64,000 bases of DNA from the NCBI GenBank assembly GCA_946182825.1, contig CAMGZH010000009.1, positions 21,434 to 85,433 on the forward strand, read 5' to 3'. A model generated the notes under the pieces. That model had not been told where the DNA came from, ran no database searches, and worked only from the letters and a program-made list of their open reading frames with translations. Shown piece after piece: positions 44,109 to 52,645 of the stretch (position 1 is the stretch's first letter; each line of letters starts with the position of its first letter). This stretch comes from an uncultured Lachnospiraceae bacterium. GTDB taxonomy: Bacteria > Bacillota > Clostridia > Lachnospirales > Lachnospiraceae. A program made the position numbers and the translations under genes.

Positions 44109-44237
44109 AAGACTCGCTCGCGAGTCTTGCGCGCCGGATTCGGGTCTGCTTCAGCAGACAAATTCCTGTCCGAATCCGTGCGCATCCTCGCGGAGCGTTT
44201 AACTCAGTCGGAGCTTGTACCCCGACTGAGTTAAAAA
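44109..44237 (+). repeat. Full copy of an interspersed palindromic repeat (three-hairpin element)
   Basis: 129 bases with ordered inverted repeats: AAGACTCG/CGAGTCTT with a four-base loop (44109-44128); a nested pair CGGATTCGG/CCGAATCCG (44135-44143 and 44170-44178) enclosing GTCTGC/GCAGAC (44144-44159); and the 14-bp TTTAACTCAGTCGG/complement hairpin (44198-44235). Its last 66 bases recur exactly at 1873-1938. It is neither a clean terminator (no T-run in either direction after the last stem) nor an IS. The GHKL remnant reads into it in frame. I infer a dispersed, possibly mobile, palindromic element or structured RNA. Confidence 0.82.
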
Positions 44238-44285
44238 CAATCGCTTCTGCAAAAGAAGATTTGTTACACTAAGATTTACTATTTT

Positions 44286-45191
44286 CTATCTGTTTAGCGA
44301 TTTTGCACTGCTCCAGTCTCCGGGGCCATATGCATTATAACCTCTCGCCTGCACAGTGACCTTCTTTCCTTTTGTCACTTTGATCAAGAAGGTGTTGGTC
44401 TTTGCCGCCCTGACGGTGGTCCATTTTTTAGAACCTAAAACTTTGTAGCGGATCTGATATTTCGTAAATCCGCTCTGTTTCTTCACAACGACCTTAACCT
44501 TGGCCCCCTTAACATTCGAAAGCTTCGTAATGCTTCCCTTGCCCGGTGACACATTGCCCCACTGGTAGGTCCAGCAGGTTGTCATGCCTCCGACATACTC
44601 TCCCATACTCATCTGCCCCTGAGAGGTGATGGCCTTGATTGTCATCTTATCCCCTGCTTCTCTTCCTGCCGGGATCTCATAATAAACGGTCTCACTTGCC
44701 TGCAGTACGTGCCCCGGACCTGTGGAAATCGAGAGATTGGAACCACTGCTGGAATCGTCGCTTTTCCTGTAGAAACGGTTCGTATCATTCAACCACACAT
44801 TCGCAGAATTCCCATGTATAAAGTTTTTCATGTTATTGTCCACAGAGGATGAAATTGCCACATAGACCTTTTCTCCACCGCGAATAATCTCCGGAAGCAA
44901 GGTATAACTCGTCTGAAACCTTCCTTCCACATGTCCGTCGCTTTGGGTATCATAACTGGTTGTCCTGTTATGGGTTATCACCCTTGCCTTTGCATCAAGT
45001 TCGTACCCCAGCTTATGGAGCGTGCCATAGTATTCTTCCAAACCGGGGCTTGTCACAGGTCCCTGCACAAGCTTCCAGCCATAGACAGCCGCCCGGGCCT
45101 TCTCCACCATGACACCGGAAAAGATCGTACCACACAGCAGCACACCACTAAGGGTTCTGGCAACCCATCTACATAATACGGTTTTCTTCAT
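44286..45191 (-). CDS. Secreted protein with fibronectin type III-like domain
   Basis: 301 residues. Seen: signal peptide (about 1-34; basic MKKTVLCRW start, hydrophobic stretch, AxA-like cleavage at KARAAVYG), a middle region of unknown fold (about 40-215), and a C-terminal Fn3-like repeat of the kind common in Firmicutes surface proteins (SNVKGAKVKVVVKKQSGFTKYQIRYKVLGSKKW...TFLIKVTKGKKVTVQARGY). No LPXTG or anchor motif is visible. It lies 17 bases after the receiver-HD-GYP gene, so it is probably co-transcribed with it. A link between the two roles is plausible but not shown. Exact function unknown. Confidence 0.8.
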   Translation of the reverse strand: MKKTVLCRWVARTLSGVLLCGTIFSGVMVEKARAAVYGWKLVQGPVTSPGLEEYYGTLHKLGYELDAKARVITHNRTTSYDTQSDGHVEGRFQTSYTLLPEIIRGGEKVYVAISSSVDNNMKNFIHGNSANVWLNDTNRFYRKSDDSSSGSNLSISTGPGHVLQASETVYYEIPAGREAGDKMTIKAITSQGQMSMGEYVGGMTTCWTYQWGNVSPGKGSITKLSNVKGAKVKVVVKKQSGFTKYQIRYKVLGSKKWTTVRAAKTNTFLIKVTKGKKVTVQARGYNAYGPGDWSSAKSLNR

Positions 45192-45208
45192 AGAACTCTC
45201 CTTCCTTC

Positions 45209-46219
45209 TTATTTCTTCTTATTCCCTACTGCTTCCTGCTGTTCCTTTAGCATTTCCAGCATGATATCTGCAAACTTCGGATCGAACTGCGTCCCTTTGC
45301 CTTTTTCAATCTCACCCCGGACAACATCCAAAGGAAGCGCGCCCCGATAACTTCGATTACTGGTCATAGCATCATAGGCATCCGCAACTGCAATGATCCT
45401 TGCTTCTTCCGGAATATCATCTCCTGATAACCCTTGGGGATATCCCTTCCCGTCATACCTTTCATGATGCCATTTCGCCCCTGCTGCTAGCTCCGGCATT
45501 TCCTTAATATTCCCAAGGATCTTCCCGCCGATTCCCGGATGCTTTTTCATCAGGGCAAACTCTTCCTCTGTCAGCCTTCCCGGCTTATTGATCACTTCAT
45601 CCGGAACTCCGATTTTACCAACGTCATGAAGAAGTCCCATCATAAAAATCTTCTCCTGATGCTTTTCATCATAGCCGTATCTTCTTGCAATCTCCTTTGC
45701 GTAGGCTGCCACTCTTCCGGAATGACCCTTGGTATAATTATCCTTCGCATCGATGGCATCTGCAAGACATTCCACCACATGCAAAAACAGGTTCTCGTTC
45801 TCTTTGGTCTTCTCATCGACCATGGTTTCAAGATCTCTCTGGAGCCGTATAAGTTCCACTGCATGCTGAACGCGAAGCACCAAAACATCTGCCACAAAAG
45901 GCTTACGGATAAAGTCCATTGCCCCAAGGGAAAGCCCCTTTGTCTCGCTCTCTTCATCCTCACTGCCTGTCAGAAAAAATACAGGTGTATGCCGCCAGCC
46001 ATCTTCCTTCTTTTTCAGTTCTCCTACCGTCTCAAATCCATCCATCTCGGGCATACTGATATCCATCAGGATCAGATCCGGTGCCGGGCTGGTCTTCGAA
46101 TATTCCAAAAGTGCATCTCCTGATTTCATCAGGATGACCTTGTATCCGGCATTTGTAAGGGTATTCCATGCCCTCTTTAATATGATCGGATCATCATCAA
46201 CCACCACAATCTGCGGCAT
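45209..46219 (-). CDS. Response regulator with HD-GYP cyclic-di-GMP phosphodiesterase output
   Basis: 336 residues in the RpfG arrangement. Seen: receiver with IVVVDDDPII and phosphoacceptor D53 (LILMDISMP), Lys in IRKPF, a coiled linker (about 115-145), and HD-GYP with HD at 198-199 (HDVGK), HHERYDGKG and GYP at 259-261, plus DAYDAMTSNRSYR. All core motifs are complete, so it should hydrolyse cyclic-di-GMP when phosphorylated. A longer frame starts at 46237; the ATG at 46219 has CAGGAGGTG upstream. It is divergent from a lone Hpt gene at 46354, the obvious phosphate donor, and precedes a secreted Fn3-like protein on the same strand. Confidence 0.92.
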   Translation of the reverse strand: MPQIVVVDDDPIILKRAWNTLTNAGYKVILMKSGDALLEYSKTSPAPDLILMDISMPEMDGFETVGELKKKEDGWRHTPVFFLTGSEDEESETKGLSLGAMDFIRKPFVADVLVLRVQHAVELIRLQRDLETMVDEKTKENENLFLHVVECLADAIDAKDNYTKGHSGRVAAYAKEIARRYGYDEKHQEKIFMMGLLHDVGKIGVPDEVINKPGRLTEEEFALMKKHPGIGGKILGNIKEMPELAAGAKWHHERYDGKGYPQGLSGDDIPEEARIIAVADAYDAMTSNRSYRGALPLDVVRGEIEKGKGTQFDPKFADIMLEMLKEQQEAVGNKKK

Positions 46220-46353
46220 ACTTCTCACCTCCTGCAAACAATCTTCTACCTCCCATATTATCGCAAGCCACTTGCCACAGCAATTCCAATCTGTTCCTTC
46301 TTCCCCAAACCAAGGTAAATCATGCTATACTAAGGGGCATGGAGGACTATGCT

Positions 46354-46935
46354 ATGGATAGAAATATACCCGGTATCGATATAGAACAGGCAATCCAACA
46401 CACCGGCTCAGAGGAGGTATTCTATGAGCTCCTTCGTGATTTATATCATCTTATGGATGAGAAGATTGCATTGGTGGAATCCTCCCTTCTTCAGGAGGAC
46501 ATTCCAAATTATACAGTTTACGTGCATTCCCTTAAAACCACCTGCCGCATGATTGGCGCCGTGGAACTTGGGGAGCAGTTTTATTCCCTTGAAATGCTTG
46601 GCAAAGCTAACCGGATCGTACAGATCAAAGAACGAACGCCGGAAATATTGGATGCATTTCGCTCCTTAAAGCCTTACCTTATGCCCTTCGCCTCCGACCA
46701 CAGCGACACAGGCAAACACTTTGACCGAAAGTCCTTTTCTGCTATCCTGCATAATCTTAGCGATGCGATCGCAGACTTTGATCTCATCGCTGCAGAAAAC
46801 GCCACCCGGGAACTTTCTTCTTTTTCCCTGGAGCCTTCTCTTACCGAAAAAATCAAAGAATTACAGCGCCTTGTCTCCAATATCGATTATGAAGATGCCA
46901 ATGCTTTGATCCTGCAGATCCTTCAAAGTCTTTGA
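46354..46935 (+). CDS. Stand-alone Hpt phosphotransfer protein
   Basis: 193 residues made of a helical Hpt domain with phosphorylatable H58 in VHSLKTTCRMIGAVELG, followed by a helical extension without a clear second His motif. Such proteins carry phosphate from hybrid kinases to receivers. The first ATG of the frame is 46339, but GGAGG stands eight bases before the ATG at 46354, which I take as the start. It is divergent from the receiver-HD-GYP gene, with a 134-base gap. The kinases at 3573, 7548, 21379 and 38913 carry their own Hpt; the one at 48282 does not, so this protein may serve that kinase, which is inference. Confidence 0.82.
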   Translation: MDRNIPGIDIEQAIQHTGSEEVFYELLRDLYHLMDEKIALVESSLLQEDIPNYTVYVHSLKTTCRMIGAVELGEQFYSLEMLGKANRIVQIKERTPEILDAFRSLKPYLMPFASDHSDTGKHFDRKSFSAILHNLSDAIADFDLIAAENATRELSSFSLEPSLTEKIKELQRLVSNIDYEDANALILQILQSL

Positions 46936-46940
46936 CTTGC

Positions 46941-48260
46941 CTAATCTGCCGGGAGCCTTCCATAGCCCCGTACCGCCTCATCCACCGTCATTTCCTTATT
47001 GACTACCGCGTATGCCGCTGCGCGAAACTGTTTTACCGCCGTATCATATAGTAAAACATCTCGGAAATTGATCCTCCTCTCCTCCGGAAAATCAGAAAGG
47101 GACGCATACACTTCATCCAGCGAATAATCCCCGGTTGGTGTTATAAGTCGCTTCTTCTCTGCCATCAACCCCAGTTCTTCTTCTCTTGTCATAAACCGGA
47201 TAAATTCATTGGTCATGGCAAGGTCATCACTTTCTTTGTTGACACAAAACAGCACGGAAATGGCATCCATATAATATCCCCCCTCATCTCCGGAAGGAGC
47301 CACATAAAAATCATAGTGGAAGGGATTGGAAGAAAAGGCCTGTGACTGTCCCTCACGCTTTTTCGTTCCGGAAACAACGTCTCCCGAACACAGCATCATA
47401 GGAACATCGCCTTCAAAGAACCGCAGGATCACGGCGTTGTAATCATCCTCCATTTCCTTCGCACATTTAGCGACATCGATATCACCACTTTCCACAAACT
47501 CCCGCAGTCTACGAAGGGCCGGTCGCATCACCTCCCCGGCTGATGGCCGCAACTGATTCAGATCCTCTTGCGCCTTTTGTTCTTTTACGTTTTGGGCAAA
47601 CATCGGATAGGCAAAGGCATATCCGATTCCCGGTGTGGTGTCCGTATTAGCTCCCATGACCGGTGACGCATAGCCGGCCTTTTTTAATTTTTCACATACA
47701 ACCTTTAATTCTTCAAATGTCGTTGGCACACTAAGGTTGTTTTTCTTAAAAATATCCCGGTTGACCAGCATCCCATAGGATGTGGCAAAGATCGGTAATG
47801 CGAGCACTTCTCCCTTCTTTATCTTCCATTGCAAACCGGATCGGATACAGTCCAAGGACAGAGCAAGCTTCGGATCGGAGAGAACCTCTGCGTGTTCAAA
47901 CAATATCTTAAACTGCTCATCCCCATACATCCACGGCTGAACCATATAGATATCCGGCGCCTCCTGTCCTGCCAGCGCCTGCACGATGGTGTTTCTGTAA
48001 TCATCCAGGTATGTATACGTAATCTCACCCTTGGGATAGTATTCATAAAACCGGTCAATGGTGCTTTCAAGGGATTCAAAGTTAGAATAGCTTCCGGCCA
48101 CAGATACCTTATACTCCGTATCCGATGCGTATTTGGGCGAAAACCCTTTTGCCGTATCCTGCTCCGACTTTTCGCTCTGTCCTGTTTTGCATCCCATCAG
48201 ACTGCATAGCAACATGGACAATAGCACCATAGCAATGATTCCCTTCCCTTTTTTCTTCAT
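46941..48260 (-). CDS. Extracellular solute-binding lipoprotein
   Basis: 439 residues of the family-1 type periplasmic-binding fold (carbohydrate importers). Seen: lipoprotein signal with LCSLMGC lipobox (Cys near residue 24), then segments SVAGSYSNFESLESTID, LAGQEAPDIYMVQPWM, GYASPVMGANTDTTPGIGY and a C-terminal GRLPAD. The ATG at 48260 is preceded by AAAGGAGGA; a frame from 48281 has no such site. No ABC permease or ATPase gene is near. It starts right after the stop of a membrane hybrid kinase, so I infer a surface binding protein that informs the kinase, rather than a transport component. The ligand is unknown. Confidence 0.85.
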   Translation of the reverse strand: MKKKGKGIIAMVLLSMLLCSLMGCKTGQSEKSEQDTAKGFSPKYASDTEYKVSVAGSYSNFESLESTIDRFYEYYPKGEITYTYLDDYRNTIVQALAGQEAPDIYMVQPWMYGDEQFKILFEHAEVLSDPKLALSLDCIRSGLQWKIKKGEVLALPIFATSYGMLVNRDIFKKNNLSVPTTFEELKVVCEKLKKAGYASPVMGANTDTTPGIGYAFAYPMFAQNVKEQKAQEDLNQLRPSAGEVMRPALRRLREFVESGDIDVAKCAKEMEDDYNAVILRFFEGDVPMMLCSGDVVSGTKKREGQSQAFSSNPFHYDFYVAPSGDEGGYYMDAISVLFCVNKESDDLAMTNEFIRFMTREEELGLMAEKKRLITPTGDYSLDEVYASLSDFPEERRINFRDVLLYDTAVKQFRAAAYAVVNKEMTVDEAVRGYGRLPAD

Positions 48261-48281
48261 GCGTCCTCCTTTCTTTGCCAT

Positions 48282-50768
48282 CTAACGTTGTAAAAAATCC
48301 TTTACTTTTGCTAAGATCTCCTCCCGTTTCATGTCTTTGAAATGATCTCGCAGGACGTTTTCTGCTTTTATTTCCTCCCCCCTTTCCATCTTCGCATCCA
48401 TCAGGATGGCTGCTACCTCATGTGTTTTTAAAAAAGTCACTGCCTGCTGCAGATTTTTTACTGCGGATACTTCATACGATTCCGAAAGCACACCCGCCAC
48501 CTTGCGCAGCCCTTCGATCTCTTCCTCCACAACCAGCAGCCGCTCCCTCCGGACTTGCGTATTCTTTCCTTTTTCCTCTGCTTTCTCGATCAAATCCGAA
48601 GAAAGATACGTAAGAAGCATCTGCTCTAACCTTCTCGTATCGATCGGCTTCGTCAGATAGTCATCAAACCCAGCCCGAAGATACATTTCCCGCATTCCAG
48701 ATACCGCATTGGCCGTAAGACAAAGGATGGGGGATCTGTCATTTGGCGTATCGGTACAGGCTTTCATTTCTTTTATCGTTTCGATTCCATCCTTGTCCGG
48801 CATCATATGATCGAGCAGGATGACATCATAAAAATTACGCTTATACAGTGCAATGGCCGCATCCCCGGATTCAGCCGTATCAATCTGTATCTTCGTCTGT
48901 CGAAGCAGATTGACAAAAACCTTCAGATTCATCTCATTATCATCCACCACCAGAATTCTTGCCTCCGGTGCCACAAAGGACACCCGGTATTGCTCCCTCT
49001 CCAAAAGGAAATGTTTGTAAGCCCCTTCAAATTCACCGAGCATCTCCCAGCTTGTCACCTTCTGCTTTAGATCAAAGGAAAACTCTGAGCCTTTTCCATA
49101 TTCGCTTTTTACCTCGATCTTACTGCCCATCATATGCAAAAAGCTCTGAGCGATCGCCATCCCAAGACCGGTTCCTTCCACATTACGATTCTTATGTTCG
49201 TCGATTCTCTCAAATGCTACAAACAGCCGGTCCAGATCTTCCTGCCGGATTCCTATCCCCGTATCCTTCACACAAACCTTAAGCATCACACAATCCGGTT
49301 CCTCTTCGCATTTGCTACTGCGCATGGAAAAAACAACACCGCCCTCTGTGGTATATTTCACTGCATTGGAAAGAAGGTTGGTGATCACCTGTTTGATTCG
49401 GATCTCATCTCCATGAAGAAATCTCGGAATCTTCTCATCCACATCCAGCTGAAAGGTAAGATGCTTTTCATCTGCCTTTCTCTGCACCATATTCACAATA
49501 TCATTCAAAAGAGAGACCACATGATAGTCCACTTCCATAACTTCCATTTTCCCGGCTTCGATTTTCGAAAAATCCAGAATGTCGTTGATGATTCCAAGCA
49601 GAGTATTACCGGCCGTCCGGATATTTTCCGCATACATCAACACATCTTCTTCCCTGCTGTCCCTTAGAATCATTTCGTTCATACCGATGATGGCATTCAT
49701 CGGCGTACGAATATCATGGGACATGGTTGACAGAAAATAGGATTTCGCTTCATTCGCCTGATTGGCTGCCTCTGCCGTCACAATCAGCTTCCGGTTATAT
49801 TTCTGAAGCAACAACAGGTTAAAGTGAAGAAGAACCATAAGCCCAATGGTTACGATGCCTAGAATCAGCCAATCAATTGACCGATTGACAGTTAATTGCG
49901 ATGCCGGAATATAGGCTACCAGAAACCATGACACCAAACCGCTTAAGGGCGTATAGGCTATCACACAGTCTTCCTTTTTCGAATTGTGAATATGCATGGA
50001 CCCTATCCCGGCACGGATCGTCTCTACCGCCTTACGGTAGTTCTGCGACGACATCGGATTATAGGACTTTATATATTCAAAGAAATTACTGTTTTTGAGG
50101 GACTTGCCATGGATCATATAGTTGCCGTTCCAATCAATTAGGGATATTTCGACATGTTCCCACTCCCCCTTCAGGAAAACAAGCTTTTGCTCCAGACGAC
50201 TGACCGGCACCACACGGAGCATAAGCATCTCCCGTATCCCGCCCTTCTTCTTGTCCAAAACCTTAATATGATTCCAAAATCCAATGGACTGCACACCATT
50301 CATAGGATTCGTATAGGCACGCGTCAAATGGACAACGCCACCTCCACTATGGTCTTCCTGATGTTCAAATATATCGATGTGGGAATAATTCACAGAATAA
50401 TTCGACGGATCCGTAGAACTGGAGGTTGTTGAAATCCCCTCCATAGAACCGTCATCTATAAAAATCAGATGTCCTGATATCTCAGGAGAAATTTTAGCTT
50501 TTCTAATATAGGAAATGGCCTCATCCGCTGTCATGGGAGTATGCGCCTTAGCCGATCCATTGACATAATTGGCCCAGATATCACAAAGGTGCTGCTCATC
50601 CTCAAGGTAGTTGGCTACGATCTGTTCCGTTGTAGTGGTCATTTTCTCAAAAGACGCAATCGAAGCCTGGTTTGACTCTACCGCTCTATCGTTTGCATAT
50701 TTCGCAATAATGGAAAGAATCAAGCCTACGATCAAAATATTGATAACAATAATCTCTCTCTTCTTCAA
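48282..50768 (-). CDS. Membrane hybrid histidine kinase with Cache-like sensor and two receivers
   Basis: 828 residues. Seen: helix at about 8-28, extracellular Cache-like domain (about 35-285), helix at about 295-320, HisKA with H351 (SHDIRTP), HATPase_c with GTGLGMA, receiver 1 with D653 (LLDHMMP), and a C-terminal second receiver-like region (about 740-828) that has lost the DD pair (LLVVEEEIEG) and the phosphoacceptor context (AAILMDAKM). Starts at TTG with GAGGACGGG upstream. It is followed directly by a solute-binding lipoprotein on the same strand. No Hpt is fused, unlike the other hybrid kinases here; a free Hpt gene lies at 46354. Confidence 0.88.
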   Translation of the reverse strand: MKKREIIVINILIVGLILSIIAKYANDRAVESNQASIASFEKMTTTTEQIVANYLEDEQHLCDIWANYVNGSAKAHTPMTADEAISYIRKAKISPEISGHLIFIDDGSMEGISTTSSSTDPSNYSVNYSHIDIFEHQEDHSGGGVVHLTRAYTNPMNGVQSIGFWNHIKVLDKKKGGIREMLMLRVVPVSRLEQKLVFLKGEWEHVEISLIDWNGNYMIHGKSLKNSNFFEYIKSYNPMSSQNYRKAVETIRAGIGSMHIHNSKKEDCVIAYTPLSGLVSWFLVAYIPASQLTVNRSIDWLILGIVTIGLMVLLHFNLLLLQKYNRKLIVTAEAANQANEAKSYFLSTMSHDIRTPMNAIIGMNEMILRDSREEDVLMYAENIRTAGNTLLGIINDILDFSKIEAGKMEVMEVDYHVVSLLNDIVNMVQRKADEKHLTFQLDVDEKIPRFLHGDEIRIKQVITNLLSNAVKYTTEGGVVFSMRSSKCEEEPDCVMLKVCVKDTGIGIRQEDLDRLFVAFERIDEHKNRNVEGTGLGMAIAQSFLHMMGSKIEVKSEYGKGSEFSFDLKQKVTSWEMLGEFEGAYKHFLLEREQYRVSFVAPEARILVVDDNEMNLKVFVNLLRQTKIQIDTAESGDAAIALYKRNFYDVILLDHMMPDKDGIETIKEMKACTDTPNDRSPILCLTANAVSGMREMYLRAGFDDYLTKPIDTRRLEQMLLTYLSSDLIEKAEEKGKNTQVRRERLLVVEEEIEGLRKVAGVLSESYEVSAVKNLQQAVTFLKTHEVAAILMDAKMERGEEIKAENVLRDHFKDMKREEILAKVKDFLQR

Positions 50769-50836
50769 TTCCCGTCCTCTATAGTAAACGCAAGGTTACG
50801 CAACATATATACTTCTATTATATCATGTCATATTAA

Positions 50837-50867
50837 GAAAAAAAGAGGTGAGATGCTCTCACCTCTT
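50837..50867 (-). terminator. Rho-independent terminator overlapping the end of the MutS-like remnant
   Basis: Perfect 11-bp stem AAGAGGTGAGA/TCTCACCTCTT with a three-base loop, then a T-run on the minus strand. The stop codon of the MutS-like frame lies inside it. Confidence 0.9.
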
Positions 50868-51728
50868 GTTAGCCTCATCCGATGATAACATCCGCTTCAG
50901 ATACCGAACTTCACGGACATAGTAGCTCTCCTTTGCCTTCACATCATCTCTTACTGCCATGGAAGTCATAACCTGCATCCTGGGGCAGGAAAAATATCCG
51001 GCTGTGCAGGTATGGATGGTCTGTCCCAGAATCAGATTGATGGCCACCGCCTTCATAAAGGTGGATTTACCGGAGGCATTTGCTCCCATCATAATGGAAA
51101 GGTCCGGCAGGGTCACTGTGTTCCTCACTGCCTCTTTTACCAGAGGATGGTAGACCTCCTCCATCCAAATCTGCCTTCCCTGCTTCAAGCCTCCTCCTGC
51201 AAGACCTGGCACGGACTTTACGTCAGAGGAACGATGATCTCGGTCTGAGATTGTAACAGCATCTGAGATAAACTCCGGACAACAGTACAGGTCCAGACTT
51301 CTCCGAAAAGACCCTATGGATATCGCCATATCCAGCTCTCCCACATCACAAAAAAGATGCAGGATCACCTCTTCCTTATCCTGTAATAACCCTGCGATCC
51401 GGTTATACGTGGTCAGATCCCACAGGGTGATCCCCAGAAGATACTCCATTATAACTCCCTTGTCATCAAAGCCTGCTGCCAACTTTTTAGCAAGGAAACG
51501 TCCGGACAGACGATAGAGCTTTCCAAGAGAGGATATCTCCTGCTCAAACCCTTCTCTCTGCCAATGTACCGGAAGGTTTTTTCTGATATATTTACAGGTC
51601 TCCAGAAGAGCACATACCGGTACAAATCCCACCTTACCGGAATATCCGATTCCAAGGATCAGCGAAAGAACCAGGTGCAGAGTCAAGGTTTTTCCGCATT
51701 TTTCTGTTTTTCTTCCTGACTTTTCCAA
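50859..51728 (-). pseudogene. Fragment of a MutS-family (MutS2/MutS-like) ATPase
   Basis: The 289-residue frame has a middle (helical lever) region and the P-loop GANASGKST (near 216-224) with the following KAVAINLILGQ and CPRMQVMTSMAVRDD, matching MutS domain V. The sequence stops soon after YYVREVRYLKRML, so Walker B, the DEI.RGTNT block and the C-terminus are missing. The N-terminal third of a normal 600-residue relative is absent, and the start is a TTG without a good ribosome site. The stop lies inside a terminator hairpin. I read this as a decayed gene, though a short product may still be made. Confidence 0.75.
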
Positions 51729-51745
51729 CTCAGCCGATTATTTCC

Positions 51746-51930
51746 CTACAGACTCTTATTTCCTTCAAATCCCGCCGGAAGCTTTCGCTCCAGTTCCTTG
51801 GGAGAATGTGCATCATGCCCTATGATAATTGCATCCTCCTCCATAGCTTCTGTCCAGTCCTCAATCTTCTGCAGACACCGATCATACTCCATCCACACGT
51901 TTTTGTCTTCCTTTATTATATTCTCTTCCC
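51746..51930 (-). pseudogene. Remnant of a PHP-domain phosphoesterase (internally deleted)
   Basis: Minus-strand frame ending at a TAG (51746-51748) reads YDRCLQKIEDWTEAM then EEDAIIIGHDAHSPKELERK. Both pieces match the intact PHP protein at 43064 (HPDRCLQKMGEWTREM and GDAVIIGYDAHAPEEMERRH), but the stretch of about 50 residues between them is missing, and the N-terminal two thirds are gone. It lies immediately upstream of the MutS-like fragment and has no start codon or ribosome site. It is a paralogue or transferred relative, now decayed. The remaining 196 bases up to 52126 hold a possible leader ORF before the sigma factor gene. Confidence 0.78.
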
Positions 51931-52055
51931 CGTCGATCCGTTATGATTCGGCTGCAACTTCCTGAAAAGGAAAAATCTCTCATTCGCCTGCCCCCATAAG
52001 ATTCAACAGACATGCTACAATTATTACATCCGTTACATTTAGAAGGAAATACAAA

Positions 52056-52115
52056 TGAACCGTCTCTTCTCTTGCGACATTATTATAAGTGAAAGGGCAC
52101 TGATCAGTACTTGAA
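52056..52115 (+). other. Possible 19-codon leader ORF before the sigma factor gene
   Basis: ATG at 52056 with AGAAGG eight bases upstream, 19 codons, stop at 52113-52115, ending 11 bases before the sigma factor start, which itself lacks a visible ribosome site. This suggests translational coupling or a leader peptide, but it may be chance. Confidence 0.35.
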
Positions 52116-52126
52116 TTTATAAAACC

Positions 52127-52645
52127 ATGATGACGAATAAAGATTTAGAACAGCTTATAACAAAATATGGCAAAGATATCTACTCCTTCTGCATTCACCT
52201 TACCGGGAATTGCGATCTGGCAGATGAACTGTATCAGGAAACATTTTTAGTAGCAACGAGACGACGGAGGGCACTGCCTGCAATAGATGAAGCCAAAGGC
52301 TACCTACTCTCTGTAGCCGTACACATCTGGACCAATATGAAGCGTAAATTTGCAAGACGCTCCCTCATAGCCCCGGTGTCATCCTACGAGGAGACAATGG
52401 AAATGACAGCCCCGGATGATACCCAGGCAACCGTCCTTAAGACAGAATGCTGTCAAAGCGTTCAACAGGCAGTAAGCGCTCTTCCGGAAAAGCTTCGTAT
52501 CGTTGTCCTCCTGCATTATATGGAGGAACTTAACATTAAGCAGATTTCTGTAGCACTTCATATACCGGAGGGAACAGTCAAAAGCCGACTGTCCAACGCA
52601 AGGAAGATTCTAGCCGAAGAATTGGAGGAATGGATCGATGAGTAA
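52127..52645 (+). CDS. ECF-type sigma-70 family RNA polymerase sigma factor
   Basis: 172 residues. Seen: region 2 (about 10-75, DIYSFCIHLTGNCDLADELYQETF, the -10 recognition area) and region 4 (about 110-165, LPEKLRIVVLLHYMEELNIKQISVALHIPEGTVKSRLSNARKIL). No region 1 or 3, as in ECF factors. It would direct polymerase to a small set of promoters. The start ATG-ATG has no clear ribosome site, unusual for this window. The gene overlaps the next one by 8 bases, which encodes a membrane-anchored protein, the usual place for an anti-sigma factor. Target promoters were not identified. Confidence 0.88.
   Translation: MMTNKDLEQLITKYGKDIYSFCIHLTGNCDLADELYQETFLVATRRRRALPAIDEAKGYLLSVAVHIWTNMKRKFARRSLIAPVSSYEETMEMTAPDDTQATVLKTECCQSVQQAVSALPEKLRIVVLLHYMEELNIKQISVALHIPEGTVKSRLSNARKILAEELEEWIDE

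Noticed and set aside
44109..44237. Reading the three-hairpin element as a rho-independent terminator or riboswitch
   Set aside because: No T-run follows the last stem in either direction, and no gene lies directly downstream in a controllable position.
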